From contig JADJRI010000003.1 of the NCBI GenBank assembly GCA_016712275.1, positions 124,001 to 188,000 on the forward strand: a stretch of DNA of 64,000 nucleotides, read 5' to 3'. The notes below the pieces were generated by a model. It had not been told where the DNA came from. It saw nothing but the letters and a program-made list of their open reading frames with translations, and ran no database searches. Shown here one piece after another: positions 48,997 to 58,552 of the stretch. This DNA comes from Planctomycetota bacterium. Its GTDB lineage: Bacteria; Planctomycetota; Phycisphaerae; UBA1845; UTPLA1. The position numbers were made by a program, and so were the translations under genes. The first letter of the stretch is position 1, and every line of letters begins with the position of its first letter.

Positions 48997-49667
48997 TTTT
49001 GGCCGGTGCCATCAGCGCCTTTTTCGGTGTTCGGAGTGTCGCTGGATGGAGTCGTTTTCCGGACGGCATGTTTATCGAGGCTTTGCATATATGTAATAAC
49101 GAGCCACGTCTGCTCGCGCGTCAGCTTGTCTTTGAACGGTGGCATCGCGGTCGATGGGTCGTCGGGATAATTCAGCGTTTCACCATCGCCCTCGGTGATG
49201 ACGCGAAACCACTTTCGCGGCGCGCCACGGTGCAGCGTGGAGGCAAACCGATTACCGAAGCTGTGAAAGTCCCTGGCGGAATGGCCTTCCAACACCGATG
49301 GGCCGTTGCCCCGCGCATCGTCACCATGGCATCTAGCACAGTGGTATTTGTAGATCACGGCGCCGCGGCTGACGGCCTCGCGGTCTTTGTATGCGTCAAA
49401 GGGATTGCGCGTGGTCGACAATGAAGAATCCTGATTTTCGAGGGTGGCGAAATCCTGTTTTCGCTCTGTGGCCATCCAATTCAGAAATGCCGTGCGGGCA
49501 TCGCCGTTATCGTCATTCAGGTGTTGAACATATGCGTGTTCATCGGCGGGAATGATGGCCACTGAAAGTTGTTGAGGCCCTTCGCAATTGACGAGCGATA
49601 CAAAGGCGAGAACGACAGCAATTCGGATGGATAGTTTTGCGACAATTCCAGGATGCGGCCTTGGCAT
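48993..49667 (-). CDS. Cytochrome c-type heme protein, exported
   Basis: About 224 residues from Met 49667 (the frame is open to 49721). The N-terminus has a hydrophobic export segment (IRIAVVLAFVSLVNCEGP) with a possible lipid-anchor Cys (VNC). One heme c site CARCH follows YKYH, with GNGPSVLEGH, DFHSFGNRF and the axial Met candidate in AMPPFKDKLTREQ, in the pattern of class I cytochromes c. Electron carrier role and donor are unknown. First gene of the reductase operon; the link to acyl metabolism is only positional. Confidence 0.87.
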   Translation of the reverse strand: MPRPHPGIVAKLSIRIAVVLAFVSLVNCEGPQQLSVAIIPADEHAYVQHLNDDNGDARTAFLNWMATERKQDFATLENQDSSLSTTRNPFDAYKDREAVSRGAVIYKYHCARCHGDDARGNGPSVLEGHSARDFHSFGNRFASTLHRGAPRKWFRVITEGDGETLNYPDDPSTAMPPFKDKLTREQTWLVITYMQSLDKHAVRKTTPSSDTPNTEKGADGTGQK

Positions 49668-49719
49668 GATTGATTTCCCCAATGGTCCGAAGTCGGACGT
49701 GGTCTTACGATTCTGTACC

Positions 49720-50901
49720 ATGAACGCCTTGCTTGTTTTCGCCGCAGTTATTCAAGTCGCTATTATTTTCACGTGGCTTTGGCAGCATGTCGAGATCCAA
49801 CGAATCAAATCGAAACGGCTCTTCGCGGCGAGGAGATCTGTTAATAGAAACCTGCCCCCGGTTTGCGTGATCATTCCGGCGCGAAACGAGGCCGGGCGTA
49901 TCGGCGAATGCCTGCGTTCGATCTTTCAACAGGACTACGACGGCCTTCGGGTGATTGTTGTCGACGACCGATCGGACGATGGAACGAGCGAGCGCGCCCG
50001 TGCGGCAGCGGCCGGTGATACGAGGGTTAGCGTTCAGCGAATCGACGAGCTTCCCGCCGGCTGGTGCGGGAAATCGCATGCCCTTTGGCGCGCTGCCGAA
50101 ACAGCGGAATCGCCGTGGCTCTTGTTCGTTGATGCGGATGGGCGCCTCGAGCCTGGTGGGTTGGCCGCCATGATTCAACATGCCGAGAAGAATCGGGCCG
50201 ATCTGCTGAGTCTTTGGCCGCGAGACGCGAGCGAAGGATTCTGGGAGCGCCTGATTGTGCCGCTTTGCGGGGCGATGATCGTGATTTGGTATGGCCGGGC
50301 CGCATCGGGCGATGACGCGTCGACACGAGCTTTCGCAAACGGCCAGTTCCTTCTCATTCGTCGCGAGGCCTATTTCAAGTCGGGCGGGCATGCGGCAGTG
50401 CGAGAAGCGATTGTGGAGGATATTCCGCTCGCGCGACGGGTGAAAGCCGCTGGATGGCGCGTTCAAAGCGCTATTGGCGCAAACATTTGTTCCGTACGGA
50501 TGTACTCGAGTTTTCGTGAAGTCGTCTCCGGCTGGACTCGCATTTACATCGGCGTGCTCACGCCTTTGCAGATCGCGCTGTCGGCCGTTTCGATTCTGTT
50601 GGGATCGCTCGCACCTTATGTTGTGCTGACCTTTGTTCTGGTGGTACGCGATCGAGTCGATTCGGCATGGTGGCGTTTCTTTGCCACACTGAGTGTTTTG
50701 CACCTCACAGCGCTGATGGTGACCAGCGTGCGCTTCTTTTCCCTGGCGCAATGCCGCCTTCGATACCTCTGGCTTTATCCTCTCTCGTGCGTTGCCGTGC
50801 TTATGATTCTTTTCTCGGCATGGATTCGCCGAATCGGCCGATCCACGATTCAATGGCGTGGAACGACGTACCGGATCAGCAGGTCTAAGATTGAGCCATG
50901 A
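49720..50901 (+). CDS. Family 2 glycosyltransferase, membrane-bound
   Basis: About 393 residues. An N-terminal helix (LLVFAAVIQVAIIFTWLW) is followed by a GT2 domain: PVCVIIPARNEAGRIGECLR, IVVDDRSDDGT, LLFVDADGRLEPGG and the later acidic motif IVEDIPLARRVKAAGW. The C-terminal half has three hydrophobic segments. The layout resembles hopanoid- and carotenoid-associated GTs such as HpnB and CrtQ, but I cannot choose between them. It is divergent from the cytochrome c gene and convergent with the next lipoprotein (11 bases apart). Confidence 0.85.
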   Translation: MNALLVFAAVIQVAIIFTWLWQHVEIQRIKSKRLFAARRSVNRNLPPVCVIIPARNEAGRIGECLRSIFQQDYDGLRVIVVDDRSDDGTSERARAAAAGDTRVSVQRIDELPAGWCGKSHALWRAAETAESPWLLFVDADGRLEPGGLAAMIQHAEKNRADLLSLWPRDASEGFWERLIVPLCGAMIVIWYGRAASGDDASTRAFANGQFLLIRREAYFKSGGHAAVREAIVEDIPLARRVKAAGWRVQSAIGANICSVRMYSSFREVVSGWTRIYIGVLTPLQIALSAVSILLGSLAPYVVLTFVLVVRDRVDSAWWRFFATLSVLHLTALMVTSVRFFSLAQCRLRYLWLYPLSCVAVLMILFSAWIRRIGRSTIQWRGTTYRISRSKIEP

Positions 50902-50912
50902 CGTCGTCAACG

Positions 50913-52433
50913 TTAGAACCCCCTTGGCAGGCGAAGAATGTTCTCCAGCAGGTGCGGATCGTCGAACGCGTGCTTGTCCCAACAAATGAGTTGCGTTCCG
51001 CGCTGCCGGGGTTGTCCCGCGCTGAGCATGCCCGTCCCGGCGAGCAGCCACCCTTCGCCGCGGCCCGCGTTGTGAACGAGTCCGTCGGCGCCGAACATGC
51101 TCGCACGGCCGAAGTCGGTCGGCATGTTTTCGAGCATTTCGTAAGGAAGCAAATCGTAGCGATGGCGAGTCAGAGTCGTGCTCTGGGTTGAGGTTTCGGC
51201 GAATTGGATGCCGACGGGTACATGATAGGCGGCCGGGCTGATGATGACGGGCCGGATCGATGCATTGTCCGGCAGCTTGAACAAGTCGCCCGATAACACT
51301 TCGATGGCGCCCGAATCTGGACGCGTAAGTGAGGACAATTCTGGCTTGGGCGGCGGGCCGAATTCCTTCCGCGCTGCGTCGTCAAGATAAGTCGCGGCAA
51401 AGCAACGGTAATGGCACCCGCAATTCTGCACGGCTTCAATGATGGCGGGGCGGGAATCGGCGTCGAGCGTGATGCGAATGGTGGCTCCGTCGATCGGACC
51501 AGCCTCGGGATCGCCGGGCCGGGTGGGCGGATGTTCCGGAAACCAGTAACAGTAACTCAGTTGTACGTGCTCGCGACTATTGAGAATTGTTCGACCGGAG
51601 AAGGCATAGACGCTGGGGTGATCCGTTTGAATGTCGACCTCGATATGGTCGCGCCGGCCGCCGAGGTGGACCGCACCGATCATGTCGCATTGAGTCTCAT
51701 ACCGATTGTCGCCGCGCGCCTCTTGCAGAATTTCCGGTGCTAATTGCTCGAGAAGCTTTCGTGTGTCGGCATCTTCTTTGTTTGCTACCGCATCGTCGCC
51801 GACAAGAGGTCCAGGCTCATAAACTCGGCCCTGTACGACAGCGGATTTCGAAGGCGATGCATTTGAATGCGACTTTCGCACCGACTCAACAAGCAAGCCG
51901 CCGCCCCGACGACTCTTGATGGATGGCTCTGCCTGATCGCAAATACGCCGTGCCTCGCTGCGCATGACATCAACAGTTGCGGTCGAAAGCGATTGCGCGA
52001 ACGCCGCGTAGTCGCGGTCCATTCGCCGCGCATGGCGATTGTTAAGCTCGTACCGCAGGTCTTTCGGAACTGGCTCGTTTTGAAAGGAGTCTTTCCAGAT
52101 TTCCCTTAGCGATGCATCAGAAAGATGTCCGATCTCGGCCCGCGCTGTCTCGGCCGCCAAGTCGTGCGATCGTGCGATGAGACGCGGAATCTCCTCGCCG
52201 GCAACTGAATCGGACTCGGTCGAAGCGGCTCGGAGGCGGTCGAGGAGATAATCGTCCACGCGCAGGAATAGCATTCCTTTGATGGGCTGGGACTTCGCAT
52301 CGGTCGCACGGTCGTTGCGGATCTTCCATGCAACCGCCTCGGGAAAATCAGCGGGCATGCAGCCGATACAGACCAAGAGCGCCGCAGCCGCGGTACAATG
52401 GCATACTGTTTTGATTCGAAAGGGACGTTTCAT
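50913..52433 (-). CDS. Secreted lipoprotein of unknown function
   Basis: About 506 residues. Signal peptide (CHCTAAAALLVCIGC) with lipobox CIGC. No recognised domain. It has an apparently helical first half rich in Arg, Glu and Ala and a more beta-like second half with a conserved-looking CGCHYRCFAATYLDD. Coupled to the preceding gene by an overlapping ATGA (52430-52433). Convergent with the glycosyltransferase. Function unknown. Confidence 0.6.
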   Translation of the reverse strand: MKRPFRIKTVCHCTAAAALLVCIGCMPADFPEAVAWKIRNDRATDAKSQPIKGMLFLRVDDYLLDRLRAASTESDSVAGEEIPRLIARSHDLAAETARAEIGHLSDASLREIWKDSFQNEPVPKDLRYELNNRHARRMDRDYAAFAQSLSTATVDVMRSEARRICDQAEPSIKSRRGGGLLVESVRKSHSNASPSKSAVVQGRVYEPGPLVGDDAVANKEDADTRKLLEQLAPEILQEARGDNRYETQCDMIGAVHLGGRRDHIEVDIQTDHPSVYAFSGRTILNSREHVQLSYCYWFPEHPPTRPGDPEAGPIDGATIRITLDADSRPAIIEAVQNCGCHYRCFAATYLDDAARKEFGPPPKPELSSLTRPDSGAIEVLSGDLFKLPDNASIRPVIISPAAYHVPVGIQFAETSTQSTTLTRHRYDLLPYEMLENMPTDFGRASMFGADGLVHNAGRGEGWLLAGTGMLSAGQPRQRGTQLICWDKHAFDDPHLLENILRLPRGF

Positions 52434-52939
52434 CCGAGTGCATCGGGAAGGAGATTTCCGCCGCCGTACATTCGATCGAGCGCCTTCCAGAAGGAGCCCA
52501 ACCAGAACTCGGACGCGCGGGCCGTGCCGAATTCGAGTTCGTCATTCAGGAACTTGAACCAGGCAGCTTTCTTCCATTCGACATACTTTAGAATCGCGCG
52601 ATTTCCCGCGTCGCCCGGCTGCGGTTTGGATTGAACGGGCGGATTGTACAAACTTTGCAACGAATGATTCGAGTCTGGCCCCGCAAACACGGTATGCGCG
52701 TAAATGGTCTTTTCGGAGGACGGATCGTGAAGGCATACCAGCGCAACAGCTGTGCCGTCGTCGATGAGGCCGATATCCGTCGGAAAAATGAGCCGAATCA
52801 GATTGTTATCAAGAATTTTGAACAAGCGCGCCTGGCGCAGCACCGGGAAACCGGAACGGGCAAGACAAGCCGACTCGACGCGGTATGCGTCGCTTTCCAC
52901 CACTTTGCTGACTACGGTACTCGTCGATTGTGAGGGCAT
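52430..52939 (-). CDS. Hypothetical protein, first gene of a two-gene unit
   Basis: 169 residues, no signal peptide and no recognised fold. The N-terminal half has LFKILDNNLIRLIFPTDIGL and the C-terminal half several aromatic residues (KKAAWFKFLNDELEFG, LGSFWKALDRM). It overlaps the following lipoprotein by 4 bases, so they are translated together. The 243-base gap upstream (52940-53182) shows nothing recognisable. Confidence 0.55.
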   Translation of the reverse strand: MPSQSTSTVVSKVVESDAYRVESACLARSGFPVLRQARLFKILDNNLIRLIFPTDIGLIDDGTAVALVCLHDPSSEKTIYAHTVFAGPDSNHSLQSLYNPPVQSKPQPGDAGNRAILKYVEWKKAAWFKFLNDELEFGTARASEFWLGSFWKALDRMYGGGNLLPDALG

Positions 52940-53182
52940 TGAAAGGACTTCATTGTTACGCGCGAATAACTCCGATCATAGCTCGGTCAAATCGAGACAT
53001 AACGATTGTAGTCAAGCGACCCCGTTGCGACCATCGGCGTGCCGGCGAATTGTATTGTCATGACTGGTGGTGTGTGCAAATCCACACTTTTCCTACTCGT
53101 GTAGCTCTGGCCACGAAATCACGTCATTGTAGAGCAGGTAGCAGCCGGTTTGAGCTATCGAAATTTTGATCAGCAGCAAGAT

Positions 53183-53864
53183 TCAAAGGCGATAGGAATT
53201 GCAGTTGGCGAGTGTCTCGGAAAAGTGAGGCCCCGACCGATGCAAAACACGACGCACATACGTCAATGGGCTATTCATGTGCCATTCATCGATGCCTGCC
53301 GCGGTGCGAAGCTGAATCCAGTTCGAGGACGATCCTGCATCAATGCCTTGAATCGTGAGGCCGCGGTTCGAGTTGGGATTCGACGTCCCGATGCCGACGT
53401 TGCCATCTGGCTCCAGGGTCATTGTTGCGGGGTTGGAGGCGTAGTTGGCGCTTGTGCCATAGGTGAAGAACAATTCACTGCCGCTTGGATTCGTCTTACG
53501 GGCGATGCCCCAAGTAGTCGACAACCAGCCCGCCCGAGAATTCCTTCATTGCGATCGCGGATGCCCAGGAGCCCTGCGCCTTACTATGCAAGCCAAGTAC
53601 GGCGTCCTGGCCTTCGACGATGATTTCGTCGTTTTCAAGGGCGCTGGCATTGATCGACAGTTCCTTCGTTTGCACGTGCAATCTGGCCTGCGGATCCGGT
53701 GTGGCCAGGCCGAGCGATCCATCGTTGAGCAGGCGCAGTTTGGTCGAATCTCCCTGCCCCTGGATCATGAAGGCATCTTGACTGCCGGTGCCTGAGCCCC
53801 CGTAGCCAAAGGTGATCACACTTGACCCATCACCCTGAAGTTGCAGCGCATGCTTACGCGGCAT
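53183..53864 (-). pseudogene. Fragment of a secreted/tail-fibre-like beta-repeat protein
   Basis: Two frames that overlap at ~53508 form one stretch (LALENDEIIVEGQDAVLGLH, then GGLVVD and TTWGIARKTNPSGSELFF) with the TLEPDGNVGIGTSNPNS motif seen in phage-fibre and adhesin-type beta-structures. The piece begins abruptly (MPRKHALQLQGDGSSVITFG) without a signal peptide, and its C-terminus (LHRSGPHFSETLANCNSYRL) looks out of frame. So it is a 5'-truncated, frameshifted remnant. The 297-base region 53865-54161 beyond it shows no gene. Confidence 0.6.
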
Positions 53865-54161
53865 TCCAATGAGCAGCGGCGACTACAAGTCAAGCTGAAT
53901 AGATCCGCTAAGGAATTGAAAAAAAGTCTGCTCTTGTGACCAAACGGCCTTTGCGGTGATCCGCCGGAGGTTGCCGCGGATGTTCGTAATATGTTCGTGG
54001 TCACATTATCTCATAAGCCGTTGTGTAAAAAGGGATTAGCGGGAGCTAGACCGCTCTCGAACTTGTGTCTCGCGCGCAGGAGAGACAAAGTTCACGTCTA
54101 ACTCGCAAGGCACATGAGACGATTTGATTGACTCCAAATGAGTATGTGACCCTGCATTAGT

Positions 54162-54800
54162 TCAGAATTCACTCTCGCTCATGATGGGATCGAGTAAAGT
54201 TCGAAGGGCCAAGCGGGCCCGGTGGAGCCTTACTTTGACAGCGCTGGTTGAAATGCCAAGCCGTGCAGCCGCTTCCTCAGTGTCAAGCCCTTCGATGTCG
54301 CGGAGCAGAAGCACATTGCGATGCGTGTCCGGCAGACGATTGATGCAGGATCGCACGTGGGATCGCAACTGAGCGTTGTCGAACAGTTCGGAAGGCGACA
54401 TCTCCCAATCGCGAATTGGCTGGGCATGGTGCCCGGTCTCGTCGAACGCTGGAAGCAGGCTTTCAATCGACACGGTTTGCCTGGTTTTGGCGGTCCGCAG
54501 TTTCATCAGGCAGGCATTGACTACAATTCGATGAAGCCAGGTGCCCAAGCCGGACTGCCCCTCGAATCTTTCAATCGATCGAAACGCGGAAAGGAATGCC
54601 TCCTGAACGGCATCGGCGGCATCGTGATCACAGCGCATGAACCGTCGCGCGACCGCGAGCATCATGCCGCCGAATCGGGCGACAAAATCTTCGCAGGCCG
54701 AAACGTCGCCCGTTATGACGCGGGCCACCAACTCGCGCTCGCCCGTATGAGCGCGAATTTGGGTTTGTAATTTCTGTGCTGAGTTCGGTGAGGTTGTCAT
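54162..54800 (-). CDS. ECF-type RNA polymerase sigma factor
   Basis: About 212 residues from ATG 54800 (the open frame runs to 55025 through the upstream STAS gene). Region 2 reads FVARFGGMMLAVARRFMRCD, HDAADAVQEAFLSAFRSIE and GTWLHRIVVNACLMKLR; region 4 reads LPDTHRNVLLLRDIEGLDTE and AARLGISTSAVKVRLHRARL. Translation is coupled to the STAS protein by an ATGA overlap (54797-54800). There is no anti-sigma gene beside it; the STAS partner is unusual for an ECF unit. Confidence 0.93.
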   Translation of the reverse strand: MTTSPNSAQKLQTQIRAHTGERELVARVITGDVSACEDFVARFGGMMLAVARRFMRCDHDAADAVQEAFLSAFRSIERFEGQSGLGTWLHRIVVNACLMKLRTAKTRQTVSIESLLPAFDETGHHAQPIRDWEMSPSELFDNAQLRSHVRSCINRLPDTHRNVLLLRDIEGLDTEEAAARLGISTSAVKVRLHRARLALRTLLDPIMSESEF

Positions 54801-55183
54801 CCCGATTTCTCCGTTTTCAGAAGCTCCGTTATGAAACTGGAATGTGCAGAGGTTTCCACCCCTTTGCGTATGGTCTCGCGCAGGAAAGCCACGCCCGCGG
54901 AATCGACGAATGTGACGTCGGAAAGGTCGAGGGCGAGCAGCGTACCGAGTTCGGATTCCTTCTCGATGGCCCTCCGGCATTCTTCCACCCATGGCCCAAC
55001 AATCTTTCCTTCCAGTTTGAGCCATACCGTTTCATCCTTTGTTGTGCGCGTGATTCTGAGCAAAGCCGTCTCCTTTTTGGACTTGGCCAATCGATATGCA
55101 GACATCATGCCAGACATTGCGGGAACTACGGAATTAACATAATTCATTATAAAATCAGGATTTATGGCGCTGGCGAAACTCAC
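54797..55183 (-). CDS. STAS-domain protein (anti-anti-sigma-like)
   Basis: 128 residues. The STAS fold is seen in VWLKLEGKIVGPWVEECRRA, LALDLSDVTFVDSAGVAFL (the DSAG phospho-site type) and a final helix. The Ser in VDSAG is the likely phosphorylation site of SpoIIAA-like proteins. It lies directly upstream of the ECF sigma gene and overlaps it by 4 bases. The start may be one of several Met codons (55147 or 55117). How it could act on an ECF sigma without a serine kinase or anti-sigma in view is unknown. Confidence 0.85.
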   Translation of the reverse strand: MSFASAINPDFIMNYVNSVVPAMSGMMSAYRLAKSKKETALLRITRTTKDETVWLKLEGKIVGPWVEECRRAIEKESELGTLLALDLSDVTFVDSAGVAFLRETIRKGVETSAHSSFITELLKTEKSG

Positions 55184-55239
55184 TGGTCCTGAATGGAATT
55201 GTCGCAGGCCGCTGATGCTGCCGCGAGATGTCGTGGGGG

Positions 55240-57149
55240 CTACGAAGGATCGTGGGGTGGACGGCTGATTCCGAGTTTCTTCAGGCGGCTTCGAAGCGTG
55301 TTGGGATGAAGGCTTAGAATCCTGGCCGCTCCGGCAGGACCCTCAATGACCCATTTTGTGTTTTGCAGTGTTTCCAGAATGTGGGCGCGTTCCACGGCCT
55401 CGATGCTGGTTTCAGATGGCTTTGATGCTGGTACTTGGGCGTTGATTTGAGGGAAACTGGCGGTCGGAATTTCGAGCACATCGGAGTTCGCGAGAATGAC
55501 CGCCCGTTCGATGATGTTTTCCATCTCCCGCACGTTTCCCGGCCAGGCATACCCAGTCAGCCGCTGCATGGTGTCGGGGCCGACGGAGGTCATGCGCTTG
55601 CCGACGCGCATGGCATACTTCTTCAGAAGAAACTGTACCAGCAGCGGAATGTCTCCGGTTCTTTCGCGTAGCGGGGGCAGTTGAATCGGAAATACGTTGA
55701 GCCGGAAATATAGATCTTCCCGGAATCTTCCTTCGCGGGAGTGATTCACAATATCTCGATTGGTGGCGGCGATAATGCGGACATCGGCCTTGATCGGCGC
55801 ACTTCCGCCGATGCGCTCGAATTCGCGTTCCTGCAGAACCCGGAGCAGCTTCACCTGCACATCCATCGGCACCTCGCCGATTTCGTCGAGAAATAGCGTG
55901 CCGCCGTTGGCCAGTTCAAATCGGCCGATGCGCCGGGCTATGGCGCCGCTGAAGGCACCCTTTTCGTGGCCGAAGAGTTCGCTTTCGACGAGGCCGGTCG
56001 GGAGTGCCGCGCAATTGACCTTGATGAGGGATTTGTCGCGCCGATGGCTGTTTGAATGGATGGCGCGGGCGATCAATTCCTTGCCGGTTCCCGTTTCGCC
56101 GGTAATCAGGACTGAGGCATTGGTCGGGGCGACCCGCTCCACGAGCTTTAGCACATGGGTCAGCGATTCGCTGCGCCCGACGATTTCCTCGAAATCGTGA
56201 ACGGATTTGATTTCCTCCTGCAAATAACTGTTCTGAGCCTTGAGCCGGGCCTGCTCCTGTTCCATAAGTACGCGATCGGTGATGTCCACGAACATCGTGC
56301 GCGTATAGTTTCCGCCGGGGTCGGGCTTGGACCACCATTGAATCCAGATCGGCTTGCCATTGTCTCGACGGCGCAGTTCGAGCACGACGCCGCTGGTATC
56401 GGTGCCGCGGCCGATGGACTCAAATGCTGCTTTCAATCGTCGTTGTGCGTCGGGCGTATCGGGAACGAAGGATCTGCCGTAGGTGCCGGAAACCTGATCC
56501 TCGGTGATGCCCAATATCTTCATCGCGGCCTGATTCGCCCGGAGAAATCGGGAGTCGAGACCTTCATGCACATAGGCGATCGGCGCTTCCTCAAACAAAT
56601 CGCGGAAACGCTCTTCGCTGTCGCGCAACATTTTCTCCGCCCGAAGGCGAAGCAGTTCGGCGGTGGCGCGTTCCGCAAAAATGCGGAAGATGAAAGATCG
56701 GCGCGGCTCGGCCGGCATGGGTCGGTCGTCGAACACCGCGAGGTGGCCCATCGTCTGTCCATCGGCGCCTCGAAGCGGTACGCCAAGGTAGCTGTCGATG
56801 CCCAATTGGACGAGCGGTTCATCTTTGGGGAATTTGCTGCTGACGCCGGAGGGATGATGGCAAAGACTGCCGAAGATGACATCTTCGCAGGGGTGCCGCG
56901 CAAGTCCCATTCGACGTTGTCGATGAGCCGGCCATGAGCCCAATACGCCAGGGTTCGCGCCGTGTGGTTGCCGAGGAATTCGGCGATGAACGCATATTTT
57001 GTCGCGGTCGCAACGGCTAGATGACGCACCAGGGACTCAAAAAATGCAGGACCCACGGCTGCAGCCGTGCCTTCGACCATGGCGCGCAGAACTGCGATTT
57101 CGTCCATGTCTGGGATCGACGGAGACCCGGAGTTGGTATCGTCGGCCAT
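55240..57149 (-). CDS. Sigma-54-dependent transcriptional activator with GAF and PAS sensors (joined across one frameshift)
   Basis: About 636 residues. N-terminal GAF-like domain (~15-170: FFESLVRHLAVATATKYAFI, GRLIDNVEWDLRGTP, SYLGVPLRGADGQTMGHLAV), PAS domain (~185-300), then the AAA+ sigma-54 activator domain (Walker A GETGTGKE, contact loop GAFSGA where GAFTGA is usual, Walker B LFLDEIGE, R-finger region) and a Fis-type helix-turn-helix (ARILSLHPNTLRSRLKKLG). The frame breaks near 56889 at a CCCC tract: LRGTPAKM must shift to PCEDVIFGSLCHH, as in GAF proteins. It activates RpoN promoters in response to an unknown intracellular signal. Confidence 0.88.
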
Positions 57150-57364
57150 GTGCGACACAACAGCGGTGAGAATACAAGCATGCAACCGCGAACTTCGGAA
57201 TCTTCCGGCGCATTCGTCGCGGAGCAACTGCCATCCATTCTACCCATTTCGTTGGAGATAGCACGGCCTTCGTTTTTTGGAAAATCTGATGATGCGGTAT
57301 TTCGCTGCTGCGGCTCACCATATTTTGGCGTCCGCGATCGGGGCGAACGATTGGCGCTTTCGAA

Positions 57365-58303
57365 TTAACCACCGGCCTCGAAGCCGGGGTAGAGCGTCAT
57401 TCCGCCGTCGATGAACAGGGTTGTGCCGGTGATGTAGTCCGCCTCGTCGCTGGCCAGCCAGACGGCCGCACGGGCGATGTCTTCCGGTTCGCCGATGCGT
57501 TTGTAGGGTATGAGCTTCAGCAAGTCGCGATACGCTTCGGGCGCTTCCCATGCAGCGCGGTTGATTGGCGTGCGGATCGCGCCGGGGCCGATACTGTTGA
57601 CCCGTATGCGATAGGGAGCCACCTCCTGGGCGATGCTTTTCATCATGAGCATGACGCCGCCCTTGCTGGCGGCGTAATTAATGTGGCCGGCCCAGGGGAT
57701 TACCTCGTGTACGCTGCTGATGCAGATGATCTTGCCGGCGGCGCAGGAGATTTCCCTGCGCACGCCGCGCCGTTTGAATTCTCGAATGGCCTCCCGCGCG
57801 CAGAGAAACTGGCCCGTGAGATTGACGCCGATCACCTTGTTCCATTGTGCCAGAGTCATGTCCTCGATCGCGGCATCCTGCTGCAGGCCGGCGTTGTTGA
57901 TCAGAATGTCGACCGTGCCGAATTCCTCGCGCGCCGCGCGAAACATCTCGGTGACCTGCGATTCGTCGGAGACATCGGCGCAATGGGCGATCGCCCGGCC
58001 GCGATTCGAGCAGCCGCAATGGGTGGCTTCCTCGACGGCAGCAAGCGCCGGCGCATCGTCGCCGACGAAATTGATCATGACATCCGCGCCGGCCGCACAC
58101 ATGCCGATGGCGATGGCCCGGCCGATGCCGGAACTGGCGCCGGTGATGATGGCCTTCTGCCCTTTTAGAACGGGGCGGACTTCGCATTCGGGCATGACGA
58201 TATTGGGCAATTGGTCGGGCATGAGATCGCGCACGCGGGCGCTGGTCATGGGCTTGCCGGCGTCTGGGTACGGTGTTGAATTTGGTGCAGAGGTTTGGCT
58301 CAT
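57365..58303 (-). CDS. SDR-family oxidoreductase (glucose/ribitol dehydrogenase-like)
   Basis: 312 residues. Classical SDR motifs: TGASSGIGRA (cofactor), NNAG (VDILINNAGL), the catalytic S in ICISSVHEV and YAASK, then GPGAIRTPI and the terminal TGTTLFIDGGMTLYPGF. The N-terminal ~45-residue extension (PYPDAGKPMTSARVRDLMPD) is typical of general-stress SDRs such as YdaD and YhdF. GGAG precedes the start. It is close to the glucosidase and GMC oxidoreductase genes, so a sugar or polyol substrate is likely. The 249-base gap up to 58552 shows no gene. Confidence 0.92.
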   Translation of the reverse strand: MSQTSAPNSTPYPDAGKPMTSARVRDLMPDQLPNIVMPECEVRPVLKGQKAIITGASSGIGRAIAIGMCAAGADVMINFVGDDAPALAAVEEATHCGCSNRGRAIAHCADVSDESQVTEMFRAAREEFGTVDILINNAGLQQDAAIEDMTLAQWNKVIGVNLTGQFLCAREAIREFKRRGVRREISCAAGKIICISSVHEVIPWAGHINYAASKGGVMLMMKSIAQEVAPYRIRVNSIGPGAIRTPINRAAWEAPEAYRDLLKLIPYKRIGEPEDIARAAVWLASDEADYITGTTLFIDGGMTLYPGFEAGG

Positions 58304-58552
58304 GAAAAAAATACTCCGTGCAAGTACTCGGTGTTTGAAGTGCGCGTAGAATAATTACAAAATCATAACCGAGTAATTTGATGAACACTCTGTGGCTAAG
58401 TTACAGTGACTTTGCCGCTCCGCCTGATTTGCCAACTGCGAGTACGTTTGCCGGAATATTCCGGTTTACTACGTTTCCGGCACCGATTGTTGTATTTGTG
58501 CCAATCGACACTCCCGTGCAAATGATCGCGCCGCATCATATCTCAGCTTGAA

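Noticed and set aside
49720..50901. 448-residue antisense ORF over the glycosyltransferase (49705-51051)
   Set aside because: GT2 motifs are on the plus strand; the antisense frame is Arg/His-rich and unlike known proteins.
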